From contig NZ_CP007541.1 of assembly GCF_000815025.1 (NCBI RefSeq), forward strand, positions 186,001-250,000: 64,000 nucleotides of DNA, written 5' to 3'. Position numbers and translations under genes: made by a program. Of this stretch, positions 37,918 to 47,082 are shown one piece after another. This DNA comes from Coxiella endosymbiont of Amblyomma americanum (lineage in GTDB: Bacteria > Pseudomonadota > Gammaproteobacteria > Coxiellales > Coxiellaceae). Under the pieces are notes generated by a model. It was given only the letters and a program-made list of their open reading frames with translations, searched no databases and was not told the DNA's origin. The first letter of the stretch is position 1. Each line of letters begins with the position of its first letter.

Positions 37918-39108
37918 ATGACACTTCAAACCATTGCTTCTATAGCTGAGGAAAGGCCAGTGCAACCTGTTTTTGCTTTTAGGCCTATTGCTCTAGTGAG
38001 AGCGGTTGATTGTTTTCTCACAAAATTTAAGGGACAAGTCTTATATGCAGTAAAGACAAATCCAGAGCAACATGTGGTTCAACTGGTACATGCTCACGGT
38101 GTCACCGCTTTTGATGTTGCTTCTTATGAGGAAATGCATACTATTAGGGAACATGCACCATCGGCAGAGCTTTATTTCATGCATCCAGTAAAATCGCCTC
38201 ACGCAGTTTCTGAAGCTTATTTTAATTATAGCGTCCGCCATTTCTCTCTCGATTGCCTGGATGAGTTAAACAAGATTTTATGTTATACAAAAAATGCCAA
38301 GGATCTTTGTTTACATTTACGACTTGCTATTCCAAATACATTTTCTGAGTTCAATTTATCAGAAAAATTTGGTATTAGTCTACACGAAGCTCCTAACTTA
38401 TTGAAAATAATAAGAAAAGTGGCTTATAAACTTGGTATTACTTTCCATGTAGGATCACAATGTATGCATCCAAATGCTTATCGTATTGCCATTCGTATGG
38501 CTGATAAAGTAATCAACGAATCAGGTGTGGAAATTGAATATTTTAATGTAGGTGGAGGTTTTCCCTCTATTTATCCTGGTATGATTCCTCCGGCTTTACG
38601 TATTTATTTTGAAGCAATTCATACTGAATTCTCGAAAATAGCTTGTGAAAGACCATATGTGGAATTACTTTGCGAACCTGGTCGCGCGCTAGTAGCAGAA
38701 AGTACATCCGTTGTAGTAAATGTCGAATTGCGAAAAGGTAACGTGCTCTATATCAATGATGGCACTTATGGGAGTCTCTTTGATGCCGGTGTTCCTCATT
38801 TTATTTTTCCAGTACACTTATTGCGTTCAAATCGTCCGACGGACGGAGATCTTTTACCATTTAGTTTTTATGGTCCTACTTGTGATTCTCTAGATTATAT
38901 GAAAGGTCCTTTTTATCTTCCAAACGATATTAAAGAAGGTGATTATATTGAAATCGGACAGATGGGTGCCTATGGTCGAACGCTATCTACTACTTTTAAT
39001 GGTTTCAAGCAAAAAGAAGGAGTTATCATGGTATCGGATGATCCTCTCATGACGATGTATTCTGATGATTATATTACACACGAACCTTTGGAAATTATTG
39101 CTGCTTAA
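37918..39108 (+). CDS. Fold type III PLP-dependent basic amino acid decarboxylase (ornithine/lysine type)
   Basis: Decarboxylase related to eukaryotic-type ornithine decarboxylase, producing putrescine or a similar diamine. The 396-residue protein has the PLP Lys in LYAVKTNPEQHV (about residue 43), FHVGSQC (about 180), FNVGGGFPS, the EPGRALVAES motif (about 256), and YGPTCDSLDYM with the catalytic Cys near residue 320. An in-frame TAG five codons upstream fixes ATG 37918 as the start, although AGGA is unusually close. Orn, Lys or Arg as substrate cannot be decided. First gene of a polyamine trio. Confidence 0.85.
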   Translation: MTLQTIASIAEERPVQPVFAFRPIALVRAVDCFLTKFKGQVLYAVKTNPEQHVVQLVHAHGVTAFDVASYEEMHTIREHAPSAELYFMHPVKSPHAVSEAYFNYSVRHFSLDCLDELNKILCYTKNAKDLCLHLRLAIPNTFSEFNLSEKFGISLHEAPNLLKIIRKVAYKLGITFHVGSQCMHPNAYRIAIRMADKVINESGVEIEYFNVGGGFPSIYPGMIPPALRIYFEAIHTEFSKIACERPYVELLCEPGRALVAESTSVVVNVELRKGNVLYINDGTYGSLFDAGVPHFIFPVHLLRSNRPTDGDLLPFSFYGPTCDSLDYMKGPFYLPNDIKEGDYIEIGQMGAYGRTLSTTFNGFKQKEGVIMVSDDPLMTMYSDDYITHEPLEIIAA

Positions 39109-39140
39109 TTTTATTAACTTATTAAAAAGGAGAAATCTTG

Positions 39141-40199
39141 ATGCAAAATAACACCTTGTCAATATCTTTTGTAAAAAAGAAATTTTTGCAGCAACCAATT
39201 GAACATATTGATATTACTTGTTTTGATGCACGACCGATTATCGATGCTATGTACCGTATGTCTTTTACCTCTCGTGAACTTGCGAGAGCAACGAAAATTT
39301 TTAATCGTATGCTTCAGGATGAAAAGTGCATTATTATTTTAACTATTGCTGGGTCAACTTCAGCAGGTGGTTGTACGAAATTATATGCTGATTTGATCAG
39401 ATATAATATGGTAGATGTTGTTGTGGCAACTGGTGCTAGCGTCGTAGATATGGATTTTTTTGAAGCCTTAGGTTTTCGTCATTATCAAGGTACTCCAACA
39501 GTAGATGATCAGAAACTGCGCGATTTATATATTGATCGAATTTACGATACTTATATAGACGAAGAAGAGTTGCAACGATGTGATAATATAATTTTCAGTA
39601 TTGCCAACAGTCTTAAACCGCGCCCTTATAGTTCGCGTGAATTTATTCAAGCCATGGGAGCTTTTTTACAAAAAGGGAATGGAAAAAAAGAAGATTCATT
39701 GGTTCATCTTGCGTATACACATGACGTACCTATATTTTGTCCTGCTTTTACTGATTCTTCAGCGGGTTTTGGATTAGTGCTTCATCAAGTAAGAAACCCT
39801 ACTAGACATTTAACTATCGATTCTGTTTGCGATTTTCGTGAGTTAACAGAAGTGAAAATCCGAAAGGGTACAACGGGGTTATTAATGATAGGTGGTGGTG
39901 TTCCAAAAAATTTTGTTCAAGACATAGTGGTGTGTGCAGAAATTATAGGAAAACCAGTAGATGCGCATAAATATGCAATTCAAATAACTGTAGCAGATAC
40001 GCGTGATGGAGCATGTTCTAGTTCGACACTAAAAGAAGCGTTTTCGTGGGGTAAAATAGATACTGCTTATGAACAGATGGTCTACGCAGAAGCCACGTCT
40101 GTGCTACCATTGCTAGCCAGTGATGCATACCATCGAGGTTTTTGGAAAGATCGGTCACGTCGATATTGTGCTCGATTATTTATGAAAGAATTAAAATAG
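39141..40199 (+). CDS. Deoxyhypusine synthase family protein (possible homospermidine synthase-like)
   Basis: The 352-residue protein belongs to the deoxyhypusine synthase family: LTIAGSTSAGG near residue 65, VVATGASVVDMDF, IFCPAFTDSSAGFGL, and GGGVPKNFVQD with the Lys that forms the covalent aminobutyl intermediate, then TRDGACSSSTLKEAFSWGK. Bacteria lack eIF5A, the eukaryotic substrate, so the enzyme probably transfers an aminobutyl group to a free polyamine. ATG 39141 follows AAAAGGAG (39125-39132). It lies between the decarboxylase and agmatinase genes, supporting a polyamine role. Confidence 0.88.
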   Translation: MQNNTLSISFVKKKFLQQPIEHIDITCFDARPIIDAMYRMSFTSRELARATKIFNRMLQDEKCIIILTIAGSTSAGGCTKLYADLIRYNMVDVVVATGASVVDMDFFEALGFRHYQGTPTVDDQKLRDLYIDRIYDTYIDEEELQRCDNIIFSIANSLKPRPYSSREFIQAMGAFLQKGNGKKEDSLVHLAYTHDVPIFCPAFTDSSAGFGLVLHQVRNPTRHLTIDSVCDFRELTEVKIRKGTTGLLMIGGGVPKNFVQDIVVCAEIIGKPVDAHKYAIQITVADTRDGACSSSTLKEAFSWGKIDTAYEQMVYAEATSVLPLLASDAYHRGFWKDRSRRYCARLFMKELK

Positions 40200-41113
40200 T
40201 GAAATGCTTGGTTCCTAAAAAAGCCTTTCTAGGACTAGATCCAAAGAATGCTGTAGATTATAAGAATGCGCAGGCTGTTATAATTCCATTTGGGTTAGAG
40301 CAGTCTGTTAGCTATAGAAAAGGTACTGCCAATGGACCTACTGCAATAATCCAAGCTTCTCACAAGGTGGAATTGTTTGATGAGGTTCTTTGGTGTGAAC
40401 CTTATCGTAATATCGGTATTGTAACTCTAGAAGAACCCAAAATTGTGGGCGATATACCAACAGCACTGAATAAACTAGAAAAACTAGTTTCGCGTGTGGT
40501 AAAAGACAAAAAATTTCCTTTTGTTTTTGGAGGAGAACATTCTATCACTGCAGGTTCTATTCGACCTTTTGTTAAAAAGTATGACAGTTTAGCAATTTTA
40601 CATTTTGATGCTCATGCAGATCTGCGTGACGGTTATCATGGAGAGCATTTTTCTCATGCCTCCGCGATACGACGGTGCTTAGACTATCATAATATTGAAG
40701 TTGTTTCAATTGGCATCCGCAATATTTCTGTAGAAGAGGCTCGCTTTTTTGAAGCTAATAAAAATCGAATTCGTATTTATTGGGCGAAAGATAAAAAAAA
40801 TTGGAATATTAAAGAAATTGTTTCTTCTTTAGAAAATCGCCCCGTCTATCTTACATTTGATGTAGATGGATTGGATGTCAGTTTGATGCCAGCTACAGGA
40901 ACACCAGAGCCTGGAGGATTATTTTGGGATGACACACTCGAAATTATTGCTGAAGCGAATAGCATCAGCACTATTGTTGGTGCTGATATTAATGAATTAG
41001 CACCTATTATAGCTTTTCATGGTTGCGATTTTTTATTAGCTAAATTGGCTTATAAAATTCTTTCTATGATCTTTTTTAAAACAGATTTTTATAGAACAAT
41101 CTGTAATGTATAA
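40199..41113 (+). CDS. speB: Agmatinase family ureohydrolase
   Basis: Manganese ureohydrolase, probably agmatine to putrescine plus urea. The 304-residue protein carries the three metal motifs: GGEHSITAG, LHFDAHADLRD, and LTFDVDGLDVSLMPATGTPEPGG, followed by VGADINELAP. GTG 40199 overlaps the preceding TAG (TAGTG); a TTG at 40142 would overlap the upstream gene by 58 bases and adds non-conserved residues. An arginine decarboxylase to make agmatine is not obvious here unless the first gene of the cluster does so. Confidence 0.88.
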   Translation: MKCLVPKKAFLGLDPKNAVDYKNAQAVIIPFGLEQSVSYRKGTANGPTAIIQASHKVELFDEVLWCEPYRNIGIVTLEEPKIVGDIPTALNKLEKLVSRVVKDKKFPFVFGGEHSITAGSIRPFVKKYDSLAILHFDAHADLRDGYHGEHFSHASAIRRCLDYHNIEVVSIGIRNISVEEARFFEANKNRIRIYWAKDKKNWNIKEIVSSLENRPVYLTFDVDGLDVSLMPATGTPEPGGLFWDDTLEIIAEANSISTIVGADINELAPIIAFHGCDFLLAKLAYKILSMIFFKTDFYRTICNV

Positions 41114-41213
41114 CTTTTATACAATAAAATATGTTTTGATTTTTAAAATGCTTTTTTAGTATCTTTATTATCATGCAATTTAATTCTGCAACTAACGTGA
41201 ACTGGTATGTCGA

Positions 41214-42974
41214 ATGAAAAAGCATATAGAAACATTATTGAATCAAGTTATTGAAAATTTAAAAGAAAAAGGAATAATAGGTTCTACAGTTTTTCCTTTA
41301 TTTAAAGTTGCGTATAGTCAAAAGCATAGGTATGGGGATTTTACAACGAATTTAGCTTTAGTAATGGGAAAAACTACGGGATATAAACCACGCGTTCTTG
41401 CCAAAGAGATTGTCAATGCTTTATTACCTTCACCTTATATTACTAAAGTAGAAATTGCTGGTTCTGGTTTTATTAATTTCTACATCACAGAGAGTAGTTA
41501 TCAGAATATTATTTCGTCTATTTTAGGGGAAGGAACGCACTATGCAAAGAGCCAAATCGGCCTAGGAAAATCAGTTCACATAGAATATGTTTCTGCCAAT
41601 CCAACCGGCCCATTGCATGTTGGTCACGGAAGAGGCGCTGCTTATGGCGCTTGTGTATCTAATTTACTCAAAACAGTTGGTTATAAAGTGCATCAAGAAT
41701 ATTATATTAACGATTCTGGGCGACAAATGGAGATTTTAATCTTAAGTGTTTGGATTCGATATTTACAGCAATATGAAGAAAAAACTTTTTTTTTACCAAC
41801 AGGTGCTTATCAAGGTCAATACATCGTAGATATTGCAAATAAATTGAAAAACAGATATGGGAGTCGTTTTTTTTATCCAAAAAAGGAAATTGATAATTGC
41901 CTATCTGTCGTTACCAGTGCTAAAAATAATCCAGACGATTACCTTGATATATGGATGAGTATCCAAAAAGATTTGCTTAAAGAAGATTGTACTACTGTTT
42001 TTGATACAGCAGTTAATTATATTTTAGAGGATATTAAAAATGATTTAGAAGAATTCGGAGTTGTGTATGACAAATGGTTTTCTGAAAGTCAACTTATAAA
42101 AAAAGGCTTGATGAAAGAAACATTAAATCTTTTGTCTCAAAGAGGCTATGTGTATGAGAAAAATGATGCTCAATGGTTTCGGTCCACTAAATTTGGTGAC
42201 GAGAAAGATCGAGTGTTGATTCGTAGGAACGGCGTTCCAACTTATTTTGCAGCTGATATCGCTTATCATCTCTATAAATTCAAGCAAGGACATGACATTG
42301 TCATTGACATCTTTGGAGCAGATCATCATGGATATATTCCAAGATTGAGTGCTTTTTTGCACACTTTTGGAAAATCTTCTTTCAAGTTACGAACTTTGTT
42401 GATGCAATTCGTAATTCTTTATCGGGGAGATAAAAAAATATCTATGTCGACTAGAAGTGGTGACTTTATTACGTTGCGAGAACTCCGTAACGAAATTGGT
42501 AACGACGCAGCTCGCTTTTTTTATATTATACGTAAACCTGATCAACATTTAGATTTTGATCTTGAATTAGCAAAATCTCAATCGAGCAAAAATCCCGTTT
42601 ATTATGTTCAATACGCTCATGCGCGAATTTGTCGTATTTTCCAAAAACTTTACGAAAGCAAAAGAAAATGGAATTGCACAGAAGGAACGACTAATGCAAA
42701 CTTATTGTCAAGTTCTTATGAAAAGGAGTTGCTGGTCACTTTATTTCGTTATAGCGAGACTATAAAAGACGCTGCCGTTCGGCAATCCCCTCATCTTCTA
42801 GCTCATTATTTACAAACTCTCGCCAACCAATTTCACGTTTATTATAATGCAAAGCAATTTCTTGTTCAAGACAGTAAATTACGTAATGCACGTCTAAATA
42901 TGATTGCTGCTGTGCGTCAGATTATTGTTAATGGTTTAACCTTATTAGGCGTTTCTGCACCCGAAGAAATGTAG
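41214..42974 (+). CDS. argS: Arginyl-tRNA synthetase
   Basis: Class I aminoacyl-tRNA synthetase, 586 residues. N-terminal tRNA-recognition domain, then the HIGH motif as [15 protein letters not shown] (about residue 130), [20 protein letters not shown], a KMSKS-like [11 protein letters not shown] (about residue 407), and a C-terminal anticodon-binding helical domain (HARICRI onward). Length is typical. It begins the argS-ftsN-hslV-hslU stretch, in which ftsN is decayed. Confidence 0.95.
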   Translation: MKKHIETLLNQVIENLKEKGIIGSTVFPLFKVAYSQKHRYGDFTTNLALVMGKTTGYKPRVLAKEIVNALLPSPYITKVEIAGSGFINFYITESSYQNIISSILGEGTHYAKSQIGLGKSVHIEYVSANPTGPLHVGHGRGAAYGACVSNLLKTVGYKVHQEYYINDSGRQMEILILSVWIRYLQQYEEKTFFLPTGAYQGQYIVDIANKLKNRYGSRFFYPKKEIDNCLSVVTSAKNNPDDYLDIWMSIQKDLLKEDCTTVFDTAVNYILEDIKNDLEEFGVVYDKWFSESQLIKKGLMKETLNLLSQRGYVYEKNDAQWFRSTKFGDEKDRVLIRRNGVPTYFAADIAYHLYKFKQGHDIVIDIFGADHHGYIPRLSAFLHTFGKSSFKLRTLLMQFVILYRGDKKISMSTRSGDFITLRELRNEIGNDAARFFYIIRKPDQHLDFDLELAKSQSSKNPVYYVQYAHARICRIFQKLYESKRKWNCTEGTTNANLLSSSYEKELLVTLFRYSETIKDAAVRQSPHLLAHYLQTLANQFHVYYNAKQFLVQDSKLRNARLNMIAAVRQIIVNGLTLLGVSAPEEM

Positions 42975-43068
42975 GAATATTTTAGAATGATTTTTAAAGG
43001 AAGTATCGTGAAAAATATAAATTTGCTGTTAAAAGGCTCTACATTCCTTTTTTGGTTGCAAGATAGTC

Positions 43069-43375
43069 ATGATTAGGGATTATAACAATAGAATACTGTC
43101 TTTTTCTTCTTATTCGTACCGTTTTAGATATAAACTTATAGTTCCTGTTTTTTTAGTCCTTATTAGCATTGTTATGCTAATTTTCTTACTTTTTTTTATT
43201 TGCCACCCACAATGCTACTGCGACAACAGTATACACTCTAAAGGTGTAGTACATTCTTCTGCTTTTGCTTTAACAATGCAAAAGCAGTCTCACCACCTTC
43301 TTTACTGACAACAAATTCTACGAAATTCTAATTCAAATTTTATGCTTCCTTAACGACACTAAAAGTTAGTTATAT
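43069..43375 (+). pseudogene. ftsN: Truncated ftsN-like (SPOR-domain cell division) gene relic
   Basis: The surviving frame (43069-43308, 79 codons) starts M-I-R-D-Y-N-N-R, resembling the RDY-containing cytoplasmic tail of FtsN-type proteins, followed by one strong membrane helix (LIVPVFLVLISIVMLIFLLF). It stops before any periplasmic SPOR domain. In another frame just downstream, 43313-43330 reads K-F-Y-E-I-L, like the FYxxLP segment that precedes SPOR domains, implying a frameshift. Position directly before hslV matches ftsN-hslVU order. It could alternatively survive as a small membrane peptide. Confidence 0.6.
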
Positions 43376-43509
43376 TTTGAAATATGAGTTGGTGAAGTAA
43401 AATTTGCTGATAAATAATTTTATATATGCTTGAAAACTTGTGTTTTTAACCCAATCTATGAGGCATCGTTATTTTTTCTCTTGAAAATGTAGATGGTTGG
43501 CTGGTAAAA

Positions 43510-44058
43510 ATGAGAGAACAATTTTTTGGTACTACAATAGTTTCTGTTCGGAGACGTGATAAAGTTGTTGTAGGTGGTGATGGTCAAGTGTCAATGAATG
43601 GGACTATTTTGAAAGCCAATGCACATAAAGTTCGTTACCTTTATAAAAATCAGGTAATTACTGGATTTGCTGGAGGTACGGCGGATGCTTTTACTTTATT
43701 CGAACGATTTGAGGAAAAACTAGAACAGTATTCTGGTAATTTAACTCGCGCCGCGGTCGAATTAGCTAAAGATTGGCGGACCGACCGAATACTCCGTCGT
43801 TTAGAGGCCCTATTAACTGTCGCTGATGCCAAAAAATCACTAGTTATTACTGGTCTTGGAGACGTCATTGAACCTGAACAAAACGTAATAGCTATTGGTT
43901 CTGGGGGGCTTTATGCGCAATCCGCAGCTAAATCTTTGTTGGAAAATACAGATCTAAGTGCTCGAGAAATTGTAGAGAAAGCACTGACTATTGCCGCCGA
44001 AATTTGTGTTTATACAAACTTTCATTTTACGATCAAAGAGCTCGATAGTACGGGATAG
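43510..44058 (+). CDS. hslV: ATP-dependent protease subunit HslV
   Basis: Proteasome-like threonine protease that degrades proteins unfolded by HslU. The 182-residue protein has the catalytic Thr after a short propeptide (MREQFFG then TTIVSVRR), [33 protein letters not shown] and [13 protein letters not shown]. Length is normal. The 5' side is the ftsN-like relic; hslU follows after ten bases. Confidence 0.95.
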   Translation: MREQFFGTTIVSVRRRDKVVVGGDGQVSMNGTILKANAHKVRYLYKNQVITGFAGGTADAFTLFERFEEKLEQYSGNLTRAAVELAKDWRTDRILRRLEALLTVADAKKSLVITGLGDVIEPEQNVIAIGSGGLYAQSAAKSLLENTDLSAREIVEKALTIAAEICVYTNFHFTIKELDSTG

Positions 44059-44068
44059 ACTGTGTCAA

Positions 44069-45457
44069 ATGAATAGAGAGATGCCTGAAATTCCAATGAC
44101 TATGACTCCACGAGAGATTGTGGCAGAGTTGGATAAATTTATTATTGGACAAGATGATGCAAAGCGAGCAGTCGCTATTGCTTTACGTAATCGTTGGCGC
44201 CGAATGCAAGTATCAGAGGAATTACGACGAGAAATCTTTCCAAAGAATATTTTAATGATTGGTCCAACTGGTGTTGGAAAAACAGAGATTGCACGTCGCT
44301 TATCTAATCTTGCTGGGGCGCCATTTATTAAAGTTGAAGCTACTAAGTTTACTGAAGTAGGTTACGTAGGTAGAGACGTTGAATCAATTATTCGAGATTT
44401 AGTGGATGCTTCTGTCAAAATGATTCGTGAAAGTGCTATTAGACAAGTAAGAAATTTGGCAGAAGAAACCTCTGAAGAACGAATATTAGATGCTTTAATT
44501 CCTTCTACATTACCTAGAGACCCCACTAAGAGTAGTAGTTCTACTGCTGAAGAAGAAGTAGCGTCTTCAGTGAAAAAAGAATCTGTAACGAGAAATGTGT
44601 TTCGTAAAAAATTACGCGACGGAAATCTGGATAATAAAGAAATTGAAATAGAAATTAATGTTCATCCATCGTTTGAAATCATGGGGCCTCCTGGCATGGA
44701 GGAAATGATTAGTCAATTAAAGGGAATTATGTCCAATATGTCCAGTCGGCGAACTAGATTACGGCGGTTAAAGGTAAAAGATGCCAAACGTATTTTAGTC
44801 GAAGAGGAAGCAACAAAACTAATTAATGAAGATGAGATTAAATCTAGTGCTATTGCAAGCGTAGAACAGCATGGTATTGTCTTTTTAGATGAGATTGATA
44901 AAATTGTGAAACGAGAAGGCGTCATGGCAGGTGCCGACATTTCGCGCGAAGGCGTACAGCGCGATTTACTGCCATTAGTAGAAGGAAGTACTGTTTTTAC
45001 TAAATATGGTACAGTGAAAACTGATCATATTTTATTCATTGCCTCCGGTGCTTTTCATATCGCAAAGCCTTCTGATTTAATTCCTGAACTACAAGGTCGT
45101 TTCCCCATTCGAGTAGAGCTTAGAGCGTTGACAGCTAATGATTTCGTTCGTATATTAACAGAACCCAAAGCTTCGCTGACTGAACAATATGTTGCATTAA
45201 TGAAAACGGAAAATTGTACATTGTCCTTTGCCAAAGATGGAATTAGACGTCTTGCTGAGATAGCATATCAAGTAAATAATCGTTCTGAAAATATTGGAGC
45301 TCGTCGATTGCATACTATTATGGAACGATTATTGGAAGATATTTCTTTTTCGGCAACAGAGAGAAAAGGTGAGTCGATTGCTATTGATATTTCCTATGTT
45401 AATAGGCAACTAGAAAAACTGTCGGAAGATGAAAATTTAAGTCGTTACATTTTATGA
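44069..45457 (+). CDS. hslU: ATP-dependent protease ATPase subunit HslU
   Basis: AAA+ unfoldase partner of HslV. About 462 residues: [23 protein letters not shown], Walker [16 protein letters not shown], the inserted I domain (about residues 110-240), Walker [10 protein letters not shown], sensor and C-terminal [21 protein letters not shown] chose ATG 44069; ATG 44081 or 44096 are also possible and none has a clear ribosome binding site, so translation may depend on coupling with hslV. The open frame further upstream is overlap with hslV. Confidence 0.94.
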   Translation: MNREMPEIPMTMTPREIVAELDKFIIGQDDAKRAVAIALRNRWRRMQVSEELRREIFPKNILMIGPTGVGKTEIARRLSNLAGAPFIKVEATKFTEVGYVGRDVESIIRDLVDASVKMIRESAIRQVRNLAEETSEERILDALIPSTLPRDPTKSSSSTAEEEVASSVKKESVTRNVFRKKLRDGNLDNKEIEIEINVHPSFEIMGPPGMEEMISQLKGIMSNMSSRRTRLRRLKVKDAKRILVEEEATKLINEDEIKSSAIASVEQHGIVFLDEIDKIVKREGVMAGADISREGVQRDLLPLVEGSTVFTKYGTVKTDHILFIASGAFHIAKPSDLIPELQGRFPIRVELRALTANDFVRILTEPKASLTEQYVALMKTENCTLSFAKDGIRRLAEIAYQVNNRSENIGARRLHTIMERLLEDISFSATERKGESIAIDISYVNRQLEKLSEDENLSRYIL

Positions 45458-45514
45458 TTTATTATTTTCTTAAGTCAGTTTTATGTGTATCGTTTCTAAA
45501 AATTTGTAGTATAA

Positions 45515-46288
45515 TTATTTTTGCGTAAATATTTTACGAACTCGTTGAAGATCTTCCCTCGTGTCAACGTTAACTAAATGCGCTGCTTTTTTAATTATTA
45601 CCATGTGGATATGGACACCGTGCCATAGGAGACGTAGTTGTTCTAAATCCTCAATTTTTTCTATAAAACAACCTTCTTTTTTCCAAAGAAAGTATTTCTT
45701 CAAAAATCTTAATCGATAAGCATAAACACCGACATGACGAAAATATGAGCCATTTAATTTAACACCATCTTCCTTTTTATTAGGAAGAGATCTTTTGCTC
45801 CCTGGTATAGGAGCGCGACTGAAATAAAGAGCAAAATTATTGTGATCTAGAACTACTTTGGTAACATTAGGGTTAAGCAATTCTTTAATATCTACGATTG
45901 CTGTACAAAGAGAAGCTACTTTTTCTTCATTGTGCTGATTGAGATCTTCTACTAGCGCTCTAATAGATTTAGGGGTAATCAATGGTTCATCTCCCTGCAG
46001 ACAAACCACGATTGCGTCATCCTTTAAACCTAAAGAAACAGCAACTTCTGTAACGCGTTCAGTTCCAGATCGATGATTAGCAGCAGTCATATAAACTACA
46101 GCCCCAAAGTTCTTTGCTACTTTGCTTATTCGATTATCATCAGTTGCGATGATTACACTCTTTGCACCACTTTTTAAAGCACTGTCGTGAACATGTTGAA
46201 TCATTGGCTTACCAGAAATATCTGCTAGTACTTTTCCCGGCAGTCGATCTGAATTATAACGAGCTGGTATAATCACTCGAAATTCCAT
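45515..46288 (-). CDS. kdsB: CMP-Kdo synthetase (3-deoxy-manno-octulosonate cytidylyltransferase)
   Basis: Activates Kdo with CTP for the LPS inner core. The 257-residue nucleotidyltransferase has [16 protein letters not shown] at the N-terminus, [36 protein letters not shown] and HVGVYAYR. With kdsD at 63 kb this keeps two of the Kdo enzymes in the window. It lies 15 bases after the Trm112-like gene on the same strand and faces hslU. Confidence 0.94.
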   Translation of the reverse strand: MEFRVIIPARYNSDRLPGKVLADISGKPMIQHVHDSALKSGAKSVIIATDDNRISKVAKNFGAVVYMTAANHRSGTERVTEVAVSLGLKDDAIVVCLQGDEPLITPKSIRALVEDLNQHNEEKVASLCTAIVDIKELLNPNVTKVVLDHNNFALYFSRAPIPGSKRSLPNKKEDGVKLNGSYFRHVGVYAYRLRFLKKYFLWKKEGCFIEKIEDLEQLRLLWHGVHIHMVIIKKAAHLVNVDTREDLQRVRKIFTQK

Positions 46289-46303
46289 TCTTATTGATTT
46301 CTC

Positions 46304-46477
46304 TTATTCTTCATTAATAATTGCACGGGTTTTATCAGTCAACATTATTGGGATTCCTTCTTTAATAGGATAAGCTACTTGATCTACTTGACAATGCAGC
46401 TCTTCCGTTTCCTGGTTGTACACAAGCTTACCTCTACACAGCGGACAAACTAATATCTCTAATAATTTTTTATCCAT
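46304..46477 (-). CDS. Trm112-family zinc-ribbon-like small protein
   Basis: 57-residue protein MDKKLLEILVCPLCRGKL.. with only the first C-x2-C pair retained, then ELHCQVDQVAYPIKEGIPIML, the signature of bacterial Trm112/YcaR proteins found next to kdsB. In other domains Trm112 activates methyltransferases; the bacterial role is not settled. ATG 46477 gives the family length; an open frame extends 13 codons upstream without support. Confidence 0.88.
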   Translation of the reverse strand: MDKKLLEILVCPLCRGKLVYNQETEELHCQVDQVAYPIKEGIPIMLTDKTRAIINEE

Positions 46478-46630
46478 AAAATAAATCTCTGAAAATCTCA
46501 AAAGACGCAAACACACTGTATCATTTTTATAGTGAGAATCAATAGACTATTTTACTCACGATCCTTCTTTATAATGTACAGAGACAACAGAAGAGTGCGA
46601 CATTGTTAGTTGTATTCTCGGATTGTATTC

Positions 46631-46704
46631 TCGGGACGACAGGATTCGAACCTGTGACTTCTTGCACCCCATGCAAGTGCGCTACCAGACTGCGCTACGC
46701 CCCG
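46631..46704 (-). tRNA. tRNA-Pro (GGG)
   Basis: Minus-strand tRNA: acceptor CGGGGCG/CGTCCCG, discriminator A, anticodon loop ATGGGGT giving GGG, T-loop GGTTCGAATCC. A second proline tRNA besides the TGG form at 36.7 kb. Confidence 0.94.
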
Positions 46705-46830
46705 ATCAAATATAGATTATATTGAAAAAAGAAAAGAAGATAAAGAAAACAAAAGAAAACATTTGTTTTCAAAACTTTTCAATAGCGTTAGCAACAAACA
46801 GCAAAGTTTTTTAGTCAACGTTTTGCTATT

Positions 46831-47078
46831 CTTGGATTGGAGTTTGTATTCAGCACGAAACATCACGACGCGGGTGTCCTTTTAATAAGAACTTTCTTTC
46901 CGGCTCTAAGACTACTTCCTGACGTCGTTTTTATTGCGTGAATTAAAATCTAAAACCAGAGCTTTACTGATTCTCTTCTTTCTAAAGAAAAAACGAACAC
47001 GCCTAAAGAACGACTCTATTGCTTCCTTTGCTTTCAATTTGTATAAACTTAATCGAATAATTTACCAGAGCGTTTTGT
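46831..47078 (-). pseudogene. ihfA: ihfA pseudogene (integration host factor alpha)
   Basis: Directly downstream of pheT, the normal ihfA position. Reading the minus strand from 47040 in one frame gives K-A-K-E-A-I-E-S-F-F (about 47034-47005), matching the AKELVELFF helix of IhfA; D-F-N-S-R-N-K-N (46950-46927) matching NFDLRDKN; and R-V-V-M-F-R with K-L-Q-S (46872-46834) matching RVVTFR and KLKS. Spacing between the last two blocks equals that of IhfA. Three in-frame stops (46914-46912, 46908-46906, 46884-46882), one near the 5' end, and no start codon show it is dead. Confidence 0.85.
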
Positions 47079-47082
47079 AGTG

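Noticed and set aside
43069-43308. Intact small membrane protein before hslV
   Set aside because: The RDY start, synteny and the out-of-frame FYEIL remnant favour an ftsN-like relic, though a functional short peptide cannot be excluded.
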